This document shows, piece after piece, positions 53,783 through 62,271 of a stretch of DNA of 64,000 bases. How positions within the stretch are numbered: position 1 is the first letter of the stretch; every line of letters starts with the position of its first letter. A program made the position numbers and the translations under genes. Source of the DNA: Saccharospirillum alexandrii. GTDB lineage: Bacteria > Pseudomonadota > Gammaproteobacteria > Pseudomonadales > Natronospirillaceae. The stretch lies in assembly GCF_004000275.1 (NCBI RefSeq), contig NZ_RCIP01000005.1, positions 273,363-337,362 on the forward strand, written 5' to 3'. The notes beneath the pieces were generated by a model. The model ran no database searches. It saw only the letters and a program-made list of their open reading frames with translations, and had not been told where the DNA came from.

Positions 53783-54892
53783 ATGCCGAAGCCAAAGACA
53801 TGTCAAACCACGGTCACTGGTGGTTGTCTGCTGATGCTAACCAGTCCTGTGGTTTGGGCGCTTGACTGGCGGCTGGATGCCGAGTGGGAGGCGAGCAGGC
53901 AGGACACTGTATCGGCGCCTCTGGCATTGATCGATGCCCGCCCTTTCGCCTGGACACAACGCTATGATCTGTCGCTAGCAGATGCCGGTGCGGGACTGGA
54001 TGTACGCTTCGAGCCAGAAAATTCTGGACCATCAGAACCGGAGTGGACAGTCAGGCAGGCGTATTACGATACCGGGCTGGGCGACTATGAGGTGACGCTG
54101 GGGCAAAAACATCTGCACTGGGATTACGGCTTTCTGGCCAACCCGCTCAACTGGGTGGGGCCTGCGGATGGACGCTCGGAATTTCTGGCAGAGCCGCTGG
54201 TGTCGGTGCAACAGTTTCGGGGTATCAGTACCGACCAGGCGGTCTGTACGCTGCGCCTGGAGAATCAGCAGGAGCTTTGTCTGGTGCGAACCCAGGGGTT
54301 TTCCGGTGCCGTGGACTGGCAGGTGGCGGCGGGTTACGAGGCGGGCTGGCAGTTGGGTGCCGGTGCATCCTGGGTTCCCGGTCAACGCTGGGAGTATCAT
54401 GGGTCGCTGACCTGGTATGAAGCGGCGCTGCAGCGAAGCTATCGGAATGGCCGACTCTTAACAGAGCACGAATCCGCCTGGAATATACTGGTTGGCGCCA
54501 GCACCAGCGGCCAGGGTGGCTGGCAGCTATTGCTCGAACATCATCTGGATACCCGGGCACTGCCAGCGGATGACTGGTCACAGGTACGGCAGGATCTGGA
54601 AGCAGAGGCTGATGGTGCGTTGGCATCTGCTTGGCAGGGCGAGCCGCTGACGGCGCACCGCTCACTGGTCCGCCTGACGCAAAACTGGAACGACTGGGAC
54701 CTGACCGGAGCCCTGATCGGGCTCTGGGCCGGGGAGCCAACGGCATTGACAGAGCTTGAACTGACCTACGCCTGGACGCAAAGCGCAGCGCTGACGCTGG
54801 GCTGGCAGACGACGCCTGCCTCGGGCATGCTGGGTCAAATTGGGCGGGGCGACTGCTACACATTGGGCGTTAACTGGGTATTGGCACCATGA
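53783..54892 (+). CDS. Probable outer-membrane beta-barrel protein, unknown family
   Basis: This 369-aa protein starts with ATG immediately after the previous stop. A signal peptide ends near SPVVWA. The mature part is rich in Trp, Tyr and alternating hydrophobic residues in short strands (QAYYDTGLGDYEVTLGQKHLHWDYGFLANPLNWVG), typical of barrels resembling alginate- or porin-like proteins, though I cannot name the family. The kinase gene overlaps its stop by 4 bp (ATGA). Its position links it to the two-component system. Confidence 0.7.
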   Translation: MPKPKTCQTTVTGGCLLMLTSPVVWALDWRLDAEWEASRQDTVSAPLALIDARPFAWTQRYDLSLADAGAGLDVRFEPENSGPSEPEWTVRQAYYDTGLGDYEVTLGQKHLHWDYGFLANPLNWVGPADGRSEFLAEPLVSVQQFRGISTDQAVCTLRLENQQELCLVRTQGFSGAVDWQVAAGYEAGWQLGAGASWVPGQRWEYHGSLTWYEAALQRSYRNGRLLTEHESAWNILVGASTSGQGGWQLLLEHHLDTRALPADDWSQVRQDLEAEADGALASAWQGEPLTAHRSLVRLTQNWNDWDLTGALIGLWAGEPTALTELELTYAWTQSAALTLGWQTTPASGMLGQIGRGDCYTLGVNWVLAP

Positions 54893-56013
54893 AAAAGTTT
54901 CCGGGTATGTATCAACACAGCTTTGCCGACAGCTCGTTGCTTGAATGGGTGTTTGGTGTGGGCATCACGCTGGTCGCCTGTGCACTGATCGCCTGGCTGA
55001 CGGCGCTGATGAACGGCGCCAGTTATTGGATAAACCTGAGGATCTCACTCGGGTTTGGCGTGTCCTGTGTGGTGACAATTAACCTGGCTCACCTGGCCTG
55101 GCCGGATCGGACGGACCTGTTTCGTAACAGCCTGGGCATGGTCATCGGGGTTGCGATTGGCATGGTTAATATGATGTCTGTTGTGTTCGGTAACCCGTTT
55201 CAGATCGATTTTCGAGAACACTGGGCGATGATGCTTGGGAACCTGGCAATATCGGCTGTTTTCAGTCTTATTGTCTTCTACTTTTTCTACTCCACCTATC
55301 GGGTTCAGCGTTTAGGGCGAGAAGTGACTGAGCAGCAACTGGTTGCCTCGCAGAAAGACAAGGATTTGCTGCTAAGCCAGTTGAAGCTGATGCAAGGCCA
55401 GATTGAACCGCACTTCCTGTTCAATACACTGGCCAATGTGCAAGGTCTGATAGATCAGGACAGCGCGGCGGCGAAGCGGCTGATTGGTGAGCTGACGACC
55501 ATGCTGCGGGTTAGCTTGCGCCGGACCCGTCAGGACACCACCCGGCTAGCCGATGAGTTGGCTCTGATTCGCAGTTACTTGGCCATTCAGGCGATTCGCA
55601 TGGGCAGTCGACTGTCATTTGACGTAGATGCGCCAGACGCTTTGGGCGACCTGCCGTTGCCGCCGCTGATGATTCAGCCACTGGTGGAAAATGCCGTTAT
55701 ACACGGTATTGAACCCAGCACGTCCGGCGGCGAGGTGCAGGTAAGCGTGCGGTTGGAAGGCGAAGCGTTGCATATTACTGTGGCTGATACCGGGTTGGGC
55801 TTGGGCAATGCTCCGGTTTCAAACGGTGAGGGAGTCGGGCTCAGTAACATTCGCGAGCGGCTGCGCCTGCTCTATGAAGGTCGGGCTGCACTGACGCTGA
55901 AAGCCAGCGTTTCTGGTGGAACGGAGGCGCATTTGATGGTGCCAGTTAATACAGGCGGCGAGGTGTCAATTAGGCCTCTCCAAAACCCGACGGACGATGG
56001 AACTCATGGCTGA
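54889..56013 (+). CDS. LytS/YehU-type sensor histidine kinase
   Basis: This 374-aa protein has about four hydrophobic segments in residues 15-135 (e.g. VFGVGITLVACALIAWLTAL, LAISAVFSLIVFYFFYS), a short coiled coil (about 138-165), then the His_kinase region QGQIEPHFLFNTLANVQ with phospho-acceptor H175 and an HATPase (PLVENAVIHGIEP, ADTGLGLGN, GVGLSNIRERL). It has no recognised periplasmic sensor domain, so it probably senses within or near the membrane. It overlaps the regulator gene by 8-17 bp. Confidence 0.9.
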   Translation: MKKFPGMYQHSFADSSLLEWVFGVGITLVACALIAWLTALMNGASYWINLRISLGFGVSCVVTINLAHLAWPDRTDLFRNSLGMVIGVAIGMVNMMSVVFGNPFQIDFREHWAMMLGNLAISAVFSLIVFYFFYSTYRVQRLGREVTEQQLVASQKDKDLLLSQLKLMQGQIEPHFLFNTLANVQGLIDQDSAAAKRLIGELTTMLRVSLRRTRQDTTRLADELALIRSYLAIQAIRMGSRLSFDVDAPDALGDLPLPPLMIQPLVENAVIHGIEPSTSGGEVQVSVRLEGEALHITVADTGLGLGNAPVSNGEGVGLSNIRERLRLLYEGRAALTLKASVSGGTEAHLMVPVNTGGEVSIRPLQNPTDDGTHG

Positions 56014-56779
56014 ACTGACCGCACTCATCGCCGACGATGAACCCGTTCTGCGCTATCACCTCAACCGGATTCTGAGCGATCTCTGGTCAGACCTGGACAT
56101 CGTCGCCATGGCGGCAACGGGCGAAGAAGCCTGGCAACTGATCGAGACCGTTCGGCCCCAGGTGGTTTTCCTGGACATCAAAATGCCGGGGCTGACGGGC
56201 CTGGAGGTTGCCGAGCGTATGCAGCAGGCGGGCCTTACCCGGGACTGTGCTGTGGTCTTTCTGACAGCCTATGACGAGTACGCCGTTGAGGCGTTCGAGC
56301 GCGAAGCGGTCGACTATTTGCTCAAACCCATCGACGAAACACGACTTGAGCGCACCCGGGATCGCATACTGCAGCGGCTTGAGCGCCCAGCGACGGCTCA
56401 GGTCGATCTGGCCGATCTAAAACGACTGTTGTCGGCTGGCGAGGCGGGCAATGGCCCGTTGCGCTGGCTGAACGCTCACCGGGGTGAGGATATCTACGTT
56501 ATCGATGTTGAATCCGTTTTGTATTTCCTGGCAGAAGACAAATACACCACCGTGGTGACCGCAGACGGCGAATATCTGATTCGCAAGTCGCTCAAACAGC
56601 TGGAAGCCGAACTGGATAACCAGCAATTCTGGCGTATCCATCGTTCGACTCTGGTGCAGGTCGCCTGTATAGATCGGGTTGAACGAACCTTTTCCGGGCA
56701 GCTGAAAGTTCATATGAAAAGTGGCCGTAACCCGCTCATTGTCAGCCGCCGGTTTTCGGACCGGTTCAAGCAAATGTAA
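55997..56779 (+). CDS. LytTR-family response regulator
   Basis: This 260-aa protein starts at ATG 55997 or, in frame, ATG 56006; both overlap the kinase stop. The receiver domain has the acidic pair DDE near the start, phospho-acceptor Asp in VVFLDIKMPG (about residue 57 from the second Met), TAYDEYAV and LLKPID. The C-terminal LytTR DNA-binding domain (about 155-258) contains YFLAEDKYTTVVTADGEYLIRKSLKQLE and FWRIHRSTLVQV. LytTR regulators bind paired direct repeats; candidates are at 52666 and 56810. Confidence 0.93.
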   Translation: MELMAELTALIADDEPVLRYHLNRILSDLWSDLDIVAMAATGEEAWQLIETVRPQVVFLDIKMPGLTGLEVAERMQQAGLTRDCAVVFLTAYDEYAVEAFEREAVDYLLKPIDETRLERTRDRILQRLERPATAQVDLADLKRLLSAGEAGNGPLRWLNAHRGEDIYVIDVESVLYFLAEDKYTTVVTADGEYLIRKSLKQLEAELDNQQFWRIHRSTLVQVACIDRVERTFSGQLKVHMKSGRNPLIVSRRFSDRFKQM

Positions 56780-56809
56780 TCCATGTCCCGCCATTTGATA
56801 GCACCCGCT

Positions 56810-56876
56810 ACCGCTCATTCTGCAGCAGAACCATTTATCGAAAACGCCCATTCGTGCGCTTTCAACTTGCTAGAGT
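56810..56876 (+). promoter_or_regulatory. Paired direct repeats and -10-like element before the ABC operon
   Basis: ACCGCTCA (56810) and ACCATTTA (56830) are 20 bp apart; TAGAGT (56871) is 41 bp after the second repeat. The first repeat is an exact match to the reported BtsR/YehT half-site form ACC(G/A)CT(C/T)A. The layout equals that at 52666-52732. No good -35 box is visible, as expected for an activated promoter. Confidence 0.45.
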
Positions 56877-56904
56877 GACGTCGAATTCTTAACGGAGCGA
56901 CGAC

Positions 56905-57552
56905 ATGCGGCAATTTATTCTGATTATTCTGGTCAGCATTAGCTGGGCATCAGCGGCCTTTGCCGAGGTTGACCACACCAACCCGGAACTGACCCGGGCA
57001 TACCAGCAATACCTGGCAGCAACCGAAGGCGATAAAGGCGCCGTCGATGACGCCGTTGAGGCATTTGAGGCACTGCTTGAAGCGCATCCCGGCGACCCGT
57101 TAATACTGGTTCTACTGGGCAGCAGCCAGACCTTGCAGGGGCGCGACGCCTGGATGCCCTGGAATAAGATGAGTCTGACCGAAGACGGCTTGGCCGCTAT
57201 GGGTACTGCGCAGCAATGGCTGGGCCCCGAACACGATGAGCAGATGTTCGATGGCTTGCCAGTCAGTCTTCAGGTTAAGGCGTTGGCAGGCATTACCTTC
57301 ACTCAGGTTCCGGACTTCTTCGGCCGCTTTGAGCAGGGGTATCAGCTGTTGCTTGACGCCAGCCAGAGCCCGTTACTGGACAAGGTGCCTGCACAACGCC
57401 ATAGCCACATTCATTTTTACGCCGCCCGGGCTGCCCGCCAGGCTGACGAGCCTGAACGCCAGATCTTGCTGCTACAGCGCCTGGCCGACCTTCCGGTGGA
57501 TAATGATTATACCGCTGCGGCGCGCGATGCGCTGGCAGCAGCGGGAGAGTGA
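56905..57552 (+). CDS. Periplasmic TPR-like protein of the ABC operon
   Basis: This 215-aa protein starts with ATG behind GGAG. A signal peptide ends at AAFA. The mature part is all-helical with TPR-like heptads (AVEAFEALLEAHPGDPLILVLLGSSQTLQGRD) and helical hairpins at the C-terminus (HFYAARAARQADEPERQILLLQRLA). No catalytic motif is visible. It is 1 bp from the ABC ATPase start, so it is probably a partner or adaptor of the transporter. Confidence 0.7.
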   Translation: MRQFILIILVSISWASAAFAEVDHTNPELTRAYQQYLAATEGDKGAVDDAVEAFEALLEAHPGDPLILVLLGSSQTLQGRDAWMPWNKMSLTEDGLAAMGTAQQWLGPEHDEQMFDGLPVSLQVKALAGITFTQVPDFFGRFEQGYQLLLDASQSPLLDKVPAQRHSHIHFYAARAARQADEPERQILLLQRLADLPVDNDYTAAARDALAAAGE

Positions 57553-57553
57553 C

Positions 57554-58264
57554 ATGACCCTGATGACGGTGGACAAGGTGTCCAAAAGCTACCGCGTGGG
57601 AGAGACGGACCAGAAGGTGCTCTCGGGTGTCGACTTGTCGCTGCAGGCCGGTGAGTTTGTGGGGCTGGTTGGACCATCTGGTTGCGGCAAGACCACTTTG
57701 CTGAATATCTGTGGCCTGATTGATCAGCCGGACAGCGGGCATGTGTATTGGCACGACCGCGCGTTGACCGGGCTGTCCGGTGTGGCTCTGACCGACTTGC
57801 GCCGCCGGACCGTTGGCTTCGTGTTTCAGGAGTTCAATCTGATTCCGGTGATGAGCGCACGTGACAATATCGCCTATCCGCTCATGCTGCTGGGGTTGTC
57901 CCGACAGGAGCAGGCCGAGCGCGTTACCGCACTGGCCAACGCCGTGGGAATCGGCGCTTTGCTGGACAAACGACCCGCGCATCTCTCTGGCGGCCAGCGC
58001 CAGCGTGTGGCCATAGCACGGGCACTGGCGAAACGGCCCGAGCTGATCATCGCCGACGAACCGACCGCCAGCCTCGATGAGGAAACCGCCCTGACCGTTG
58101 TTGACTTGCTGCGGACGCTCAGCCGTGAATTTAATACCACGGTTTTGGTCGCGACCCACGACATCCGGCTGTCGCGCTGGTGTGACCGGCTGATTCGCTT
58201 GCATCAGGGTCGTTTGCAGAGTGAATCCCGCCCGCCAATACCTGTCAGGGAGGAAAGGGTATGA
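57554..58264 (+). CDS. ABC transporter ATPase, MacB/LolD type
   Basis: This 236-aa protein starts at ATG 57554, 1 bp after the preceding gene; the frame extends to 57236 only as overlap. Walker A GPSGCGKT (40-47), Q-loop, signature LSGGQRQRVAIARAL, Walker B IIADEPTASLD and the H-loop in VATHD are all present. The LNICGLIDQPDSGHV segment and partner permease type place it in the MacB/LolD/FtsE class. It powers the permease at 58261; overlap is 4 bp (ATGA). Confidence 0.93.
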   Translation: MTLMTVDKVSKSYRVGETDQKVLSGVDLSLQAGEFVGLVGPSGCGKTTLLNICGLIDQPDSGHVYWHDRALTGLSGVALTDLRRRTVGFVFQEFNLIPVMSARDNIAYPLMLLGLSRQEQAERVTALANAVGIGALLDKRPAHLSGGQRQRVAIARALAKRPELIIADEPTASLDEETALTVVDLLRTLSREFNTTVLVATHDIRLSRWCDRLIRLHQGRLQSESRPPIPVREERV

Positions 58265-59475
58265 AGTGGTTTTTACTGGCCTGGAGCAATCTGGGTCGCA
58301 ACCGCCGCCGCACGCTGGCGACGCTGTTGCTCACCGCGATCGGTGTCACTGGCATCATGGCCACCAGCGGGTTTGCGCTTTTTACCTACGACTCTTTGCG
58401 CGAGTTTGCCATGCGCGACAAAGGCCATGTGATTTTGACACACCCGGCATTTTATCAAACGCAGGAAGATTACCCGTTGCACTTCGGGCTCGACAACGCC
58501 GATAGCCTGGAGCAGGCGCTGCGGCAGGACCGGCGGGTGCGTAACACCCTGGCGACGGTCGAATTCAGTGGGCTGATCACCAACGGTGATAAATCCACCA
58601 TCTTTGTTGGCGAAGGGGTTGAGCCTGAATTGTTTCAGGTGCGCGGCCCTTCCATGCGCCTGGATGCAGGCCGGTTGTTTGGTGTCACCCATTCAGATAC
58701 CGGCGCACAGGCACTGATCGGTAGAAGCCTGGCCAATAATTTGAAGGTGAGCGTGGGCGAAGGGCTGACGCTGATGAGCACTACAGTGGATGGTGCGCTC
58801 AATGCTATTGATGTAACCGTGCGGGGCATTGTGTCCACAGGCGTCCCCGAGCTGGACAGTCGTCTGGTCATGACCCGCATCACCGATGCACAGCGCCTGC
58901 TGAACAGTGATCGGATCACTCGTCTGGGCGTTTATCTCAATGACAGTGCGCAAGCGGATGCCTTCTATAGCAGCCTGAAGGAGCAGTATCCGCACTTGGG
59001 AATAACGGCCTGGCACGAACGGGCTTTTTTCTACACCAGCGTACGTAACCTCTATAACCGCATTTTTGGTGTGATGGGCCTGGTTATTCTGGCCATGGTT
59101 GGTTTTGCCGTCTTCAACACCGCTTCTATGAGTGTGATGGAACGCACCCGTGAAATTGGAGCACTGGCTGCGATGGGGACTCGACGAGGCGAGATTCTGC
59201 GCTTGTTCTTGATGGAAGCCGGACTGATCGGGCTGCTTGGTAGTCTGGTTGGGCTGGTGTTGTCCGGGTTGCTGTCGCTGGGACTGATGGTTTTTGAGGT
59301 ACAAATGCCACCGCCACCGGGTCAAACCGAAGGTTACCCGTTGCAGGTTTACTGGTCTGCCGAAATGGCCCTGGTCAGCTCGGCCATTGTCGTGGTATTG
59401 GCTGTCCTTGCCAGTGGCGTGGCCACGTTCCGGGGTGTTCGCAAACCCATAGTGGAGGCACTGAATTATGCGTAA
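58261..59475 (+). CDS. ABC transporter permease, MacB/LolC-like with FtsX domain
   Basis: This 404-aa protein has one TM near residues 16-36 (RRTLATLLLTAIGVTGIMATSG), a periplasmic MacB_PCD-type domain (about 40-260), and three C-terminal TM segments in an FtsX domain (GVMGLVILAMVGFAVFNTASMSVMERTREIGALAAMGTRRGEIL; GLIGLLGSLVGLVLSGLL; LVSSAIVVVLAVLASGVAT). The family works by mechanotransmission to move lipoproteins, toxins or peptides out of the inner membrane. Overlaps the LolA-like gene by 8 bp. Confidence 0.93.
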   Translation: MKWFLLAWSNLGRNRRRTLATLLLTAIGVTGIMATSGFALFTYDSLREFAMRDKGHVILTHPAFYQTQEDYPLHFGLDNADSLEQALRQDRRVRNTLATVEFSGLITNGDKSTIFVGEGVEPELFQVRGPSMRLDAGRLFGVTHSDTGAQALIGRSLANNLKVSVGEGLTLMSTTVDGALNAIDVTVRGIVSTGVPELDSRLVMTRITDAQRLLNSDRITRLGVYLNDSAQADAFYSSLKEQYPHLGITAWHERAFFYTSVRNLYNRIFGVMGLVILAMVGFAVFNTASMSVMERTREIGALAAMGTRRGEILRLFLMEAGLIGLLGSLVGLVLSGLLSLGLMVFEVQMPPPPGQTEGYPLQVYWSAEMALVSSAIVVVLAVLASGVATFRGVRKPIVEALNYA

Positions 59476-60187
59476 ACAGGACTTGTGGTTGTGTATTTTA
59501 TTGCTGTTCGTCCTGGGCGGGCTTCGGGCTGAGCCGTCACCGGAACTGGCGGTGCTCGATCAGGCACGAACTCGCCAGGGCGATGTCCGGGTTGAGAGCC
59601 TGATTGAAGTGTGGGAGGCGGGTGAATTGCTCCGTTCCAGTGCTTTTGAGGTGTATGTGGGGGCTGGTCGGCGGTCATTGGCATTAGCCCGAAGTGGCCG
59701 GGAAGCGGGGCAGAAGGTACTGATGCTGGATGATCAGTTCTGGCTGTTTCTGCCCGCCAGTCAGCGGCCCATACGCATTACCCCCATGCAGAAAATGCTG
59801 GGTGAGGCCTCGATAGGCGACATCGCCTCGTTACGCTGGCAGGAGGACTACCGCATTGTGAACCGGCAATCTGAGCAGGAAACATTGTGGCTGACACTGG
59901 AGGCGGCCCGTGTTGGCCTGAGTTATCAGCGTGTCGAGTTGCAGGTGCGTGCCGATGACTATGCGCCCTTGAGCGCCCGCTTCTATCTGACTTCTGGAAA
60001 GCTGGCCAAAACAGCCGCTTTTGAGCTTGATGAGGCGGGTGGTGAACTGACCGTGTCGCGTATGACCCTAACCGACGAGGTTATTGGCGATGAAGTGACT
60101 CACATCCATTACCAGGGCGTGACCGAAGTAGACATACCGGAGCGGTGGTTTTCGCCAGCCTTTCTGGCTCGCAATCCAATCGATTAG
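59468..60187 (+). CDS. LolA-like outer-membrane lipoprotein-sorting family protein
   Basis: This 239-aa protein has a signal peptide (LCILLLFVLGGLRA) and the LolA/LolB-like half-barrel pattern of the lipoprotein-sorting-protein group that pairs with MacB-type ABC transporters (SAFEVYVGAGRRSLAL, KVLMLDDQFWLFLPASQRPIRITPMQKMLGEASIGDIASL, LTDEVIGDEVTHIHYQGV). It is probably a periplasmic carrier for the transporter substrate. It is not housekeeping LolA, which lacks this operon context. It is the last gene of the cassette. Confidence 0.85.
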   Translation: MRKQDLWLCILLLFVLGGLRAEPSPELAVLDQARTRQGDVRVESLIEVWEAGELLRSSAFEVYVGAGRRSLALARSGREAGQKVLMLDDQFWLFLPASQRPIRITPMQKMLGEASIGDIASLRWQEDYRIVNRQSEQETLWLTLEAARVGLSYQRVELQVRADDYAPLSARFYLTSGKLAKTAAFELDEAGGELTVSRMTLTDEVIGDEVTHIHYQGVTEVDIPERWFSPAFLARNPID

Positions 60188-60244
60188 CGAGGCAGGGTAA
60201 ACGGCTCATACAGCTTCCATAAAATTGCACAACCCCGGGTTTGT

Positions 60245-60261
60245 ATTGCGTTTGCTGCAAT
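60245..60261 (+). promoter_or_regulatory. Candidate IlvY operator upstream of ilvY
   Basis: ATTGC-N7-GCAAT is a perfect inverted repeat that fits the T-N11-A rule of LysR-type operators (TTGC..GCAA arms). It lies 17 bp before a CATAAT -10-like box (60278-60283) and 51 bp upstream of the ilvY start, suggesting autoregulation. Binding is inferred. Confidence 0.45.
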
Positions 60262-60311
60262 ATTACCGGGGGCATGGCATAATCGGGGGCCGGTCAGAGG
60301 AGTCGATTACT

Positions 60312-61202
60312 ATGGATCTGCGAGCGCTCAAGCAGTTCTTGCACCTGTCTCAAACACTGCATTACGGCAAAACGTCCGAAGCCATGCATGTCAGTCCGTC
60401 CACACTGAGTCGGAGCATCGCCCGGCTCGAAGATGAACTGGGTGCTACGCTGTTTGAACGGGATAATCGGACGGTTGTTTTGACTCAGGCCGGGCGGCTG
60501 TTTCGTGAATTCGCCGAATCCACGCTGGCCCACTGGCAAGAGCTCAGACACAAGCTGCAGAACGACCCGGATGAACTGCGCGGCCAGGTGCGGCTCTATT
60601 GCTCTGTAACCGCCAGTTATTCGTTCATGCTGGAGGTGCTGACCGAGTTTCGCAAACGCTTCCCCAACATTGAAGTAATACTGGAAACCGGCGATGCCGC
60701 CCAGGCTGTGCAGAAGGTGATGGACGATGAGACCGACGTTGCGGTCGCGCCCAGACCAGATCATCTGCCCAATCCGTTGATGTTCGCATCCATCGTCGAG
60801 ACACCGCTGGACTTTATTGCGCCGGTGATCGACTGTCCGGTGCGCAGCCTGATGCAGGAAACGCCTATCCCCTGGGGACAGATTCCCTTTGTGGTGTCCG
60901 AATATGGGCTGGCGCGAAAGCGTCTTGATCATTGGTTTCGGGCGCATTCGATCAAGCCCAACATCTACGCTCAGGTGGCGGGCAATGAAGCCATCGTCAG
61001 TATGGTGGGGCTTGGCTTCGGGATCGGAGTAGTGCCCGGGCTGGTGATTGAGAACAGCCCGATGAAAGATAAAATAGAGCGAATCAAGACAGATACGGTG
61101 CTCGAGCCTTTTGACGTCGGGGTCTGTGTCCTCAATCGGCGTCTGCAGGACCCGCTGGTCAGTGCCTTCTGGCAGACCGCGGTCGACATTACCGGGGACT
61201 GA
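60312..61202 (+). CDS. ilvY: LysR-type regulator IlvY
   Basis: This 296-aa protein starts at MDLRALKQFLHLSQTLHYGKTSEAMHVSPSTLSRSIARLEDELG, the IlvY-specific N-terminus; ATG 60312 follows GAGGAG. E. coli IlvY is 297 aa. It activates ilvC with acetolactate or acetohydroxybutyrate as inducer. It normally sits next to ilvC in divergent orientation; here the orientation is kept but the envelope cassette lies between them. pssA follows 73 bp downstream. Confidence 0.92.
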   Translation: MDLRALKQFLHLSQTLHYGKTSEAMHVSPSTLSRSIARLEDELGATLFERDNRTVVLTQAGRLFREFAESTLAHWQELRHKLQNDPDELRGQVRLYCSVTASYSFMLEVLTEFRKRFPNIEVILETGDAAQAVQKVMDDETDVAVAPRPDHLPNPLMFASIVETPLDFIAPVIDCPVRSLMQETPIPWGQIPFVVSEYGLARKRLDHWFRAHSIKPNIYAQVAGNEAIVSMVGLGFGIGVVPGLVIENSPMKDKIERIKTDTVLEPFDVGVCVLNRRLQDPLVSAFWQTAVDITGD

Positions 61203-61275
61203 CGCCCCCGGAACATCAGTTCATGCTTGCCCGGGTCAACGTTGGCTCGGGCCAAATCAAAAAAAGGGGGGCTCT

Positions 61276-62073
61276 ATGAGTTCCACAGAAGAAAAAACGA
61301 CGGAGAATGATCAATTGCCGGTACAGCAACACCCGAGCCACCGTCGTGGCATTTATCTTTTGCCCAATTTGCTGACAACGGCCGCCTTGTTTGCGGGATT
61401 TTATTCCATCGTGTTGTCGATGAACGGGAGTTTTGTGCGCGCTGCCATGGCCATTTTTGTTGCTCAGATTCTCGATGGTATGGACGGGCGGGTAGCCCGC
61501 ATGACGCATACGCAAAGTGAATTTGGGGCCCAGTATGATTCCATGTCCGACAATCTGGCGTTTGGCGTGGCACCGGCCATTCTGGTTTATCAGTGGTCTC
61601 TGCACAGCCTGAGTAACCTGGGCTGGGTCGCCGCCTTTATCTTCGTTGCCGGGGCAGCCTTGCGTCTGGCGCGGTTCAATACTCAGATCAACACCGTCGA
61701 CAAGAAGTTCTTTGTTGGCCTGGCCAGTCCAGCGGGTGCTGGTGTGTTGTGGGCCATGGTGTGGGCGCTGGGTCAAAAAGGGGTCGAGGGTGAGTCGGTT
61801 GCCTGGTTGATGGTGATTATCGTGCCGCTCATAGGCGCCATGATGGTCAGCCCCATTCGTTATTACTCTTTCAAAGACCTCAGTGACAAGGGCCGGGTGC
61901 CCTTTGTGGTGCTGTTGTTGTCAATCATGGTGATTGCCGTAATCGCCCTGGATCCGGGCCCGGTTCTGCTGGCTTTCGCCGTGACCTACGCCCTCTCGGG
62001 GCCGGTGTTTGAAGTCTGGCGCCGCTTACGCCTATATAAGAACGCCCGGAAAGTAGAGTCTGGCGACGACTGA
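61276..62073 (+). CDS. pssA: CDP-diacylglycerol-serine O-phosphatidyltransferase
   Basis: This 265-aa protein starts at ATG 61276 after a G-rich ribosome site (AAGGGGGG). CDP-alcohol phosphotransferase motif DGMDGRVARMTHTQSEFGAQYDSMSD (DG..AR..G..D..D) and about seven membrane segments are present. It makes phosphatidylserine, the precursor of phosphatidylethanolamine, and is the integral-membrane type I enzyme of Pseudomonas and Bacillus rather than the E. coli type. In Pseudomonas pssA follows ilvC directly. Confidence 0.95.
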   Translation: MSSTEEKTTENDQLPVQQHPSHRRGIYLLPNLLTTAALFAGFYSIVLSMNGSFVRAAMAIFVAQILDGMDGRVARMTHTQSEFGAQYDSMSDNLAFGVAPAILVYQWSLHSLSNLGWVAAFIFVAGAALRLARFNTQINTVDKKFFVGLASPAGAGVLWAMVWALGQKGVEGESVAWLMVIIVPLIGAMMVSPIRYYSFKDLSDKGRVPFVVLLLSIMVIAVIALDPGPVLLAFAVTYALSGPVFEVWRRLRLYKNARKVESGDD

Positions 62074-62140
62074 TCTGCCTCAGTTGGCAGCGCTGTCCCT
62101 ATAAAAAGGATGTAAAGGCGCTGCCACGGCAGATCAGTTG
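62067..62140. other. Nested stem-loop overlapping the pssA stop
   Basis: ACTGATCTGCC (62069-62079) pairs with GGCAGATCAGT (62128-62138), and inside it GGCAGCGC (62086-62093) pairs with GCGCTGCC (62118-62125); both stems are perfect. The outer stem contains the pssA stop codon. It has no T run, so it may process, stabilise or weakly end the transcript before msrP. Confidence 0.6.
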
Positions 62141-62271
62141 TGCCAAAGTTAAAGCAGCGTGCTGCTTTGTTGCTGGACTTTAGAAAGAGCCCACCTCGCC
62201 AGTGTGAAACCAGTCAGCGCCTGATTCCGTAATCGTAAGTAGCTACGAACAAATCGAACAGGATGCGATGT

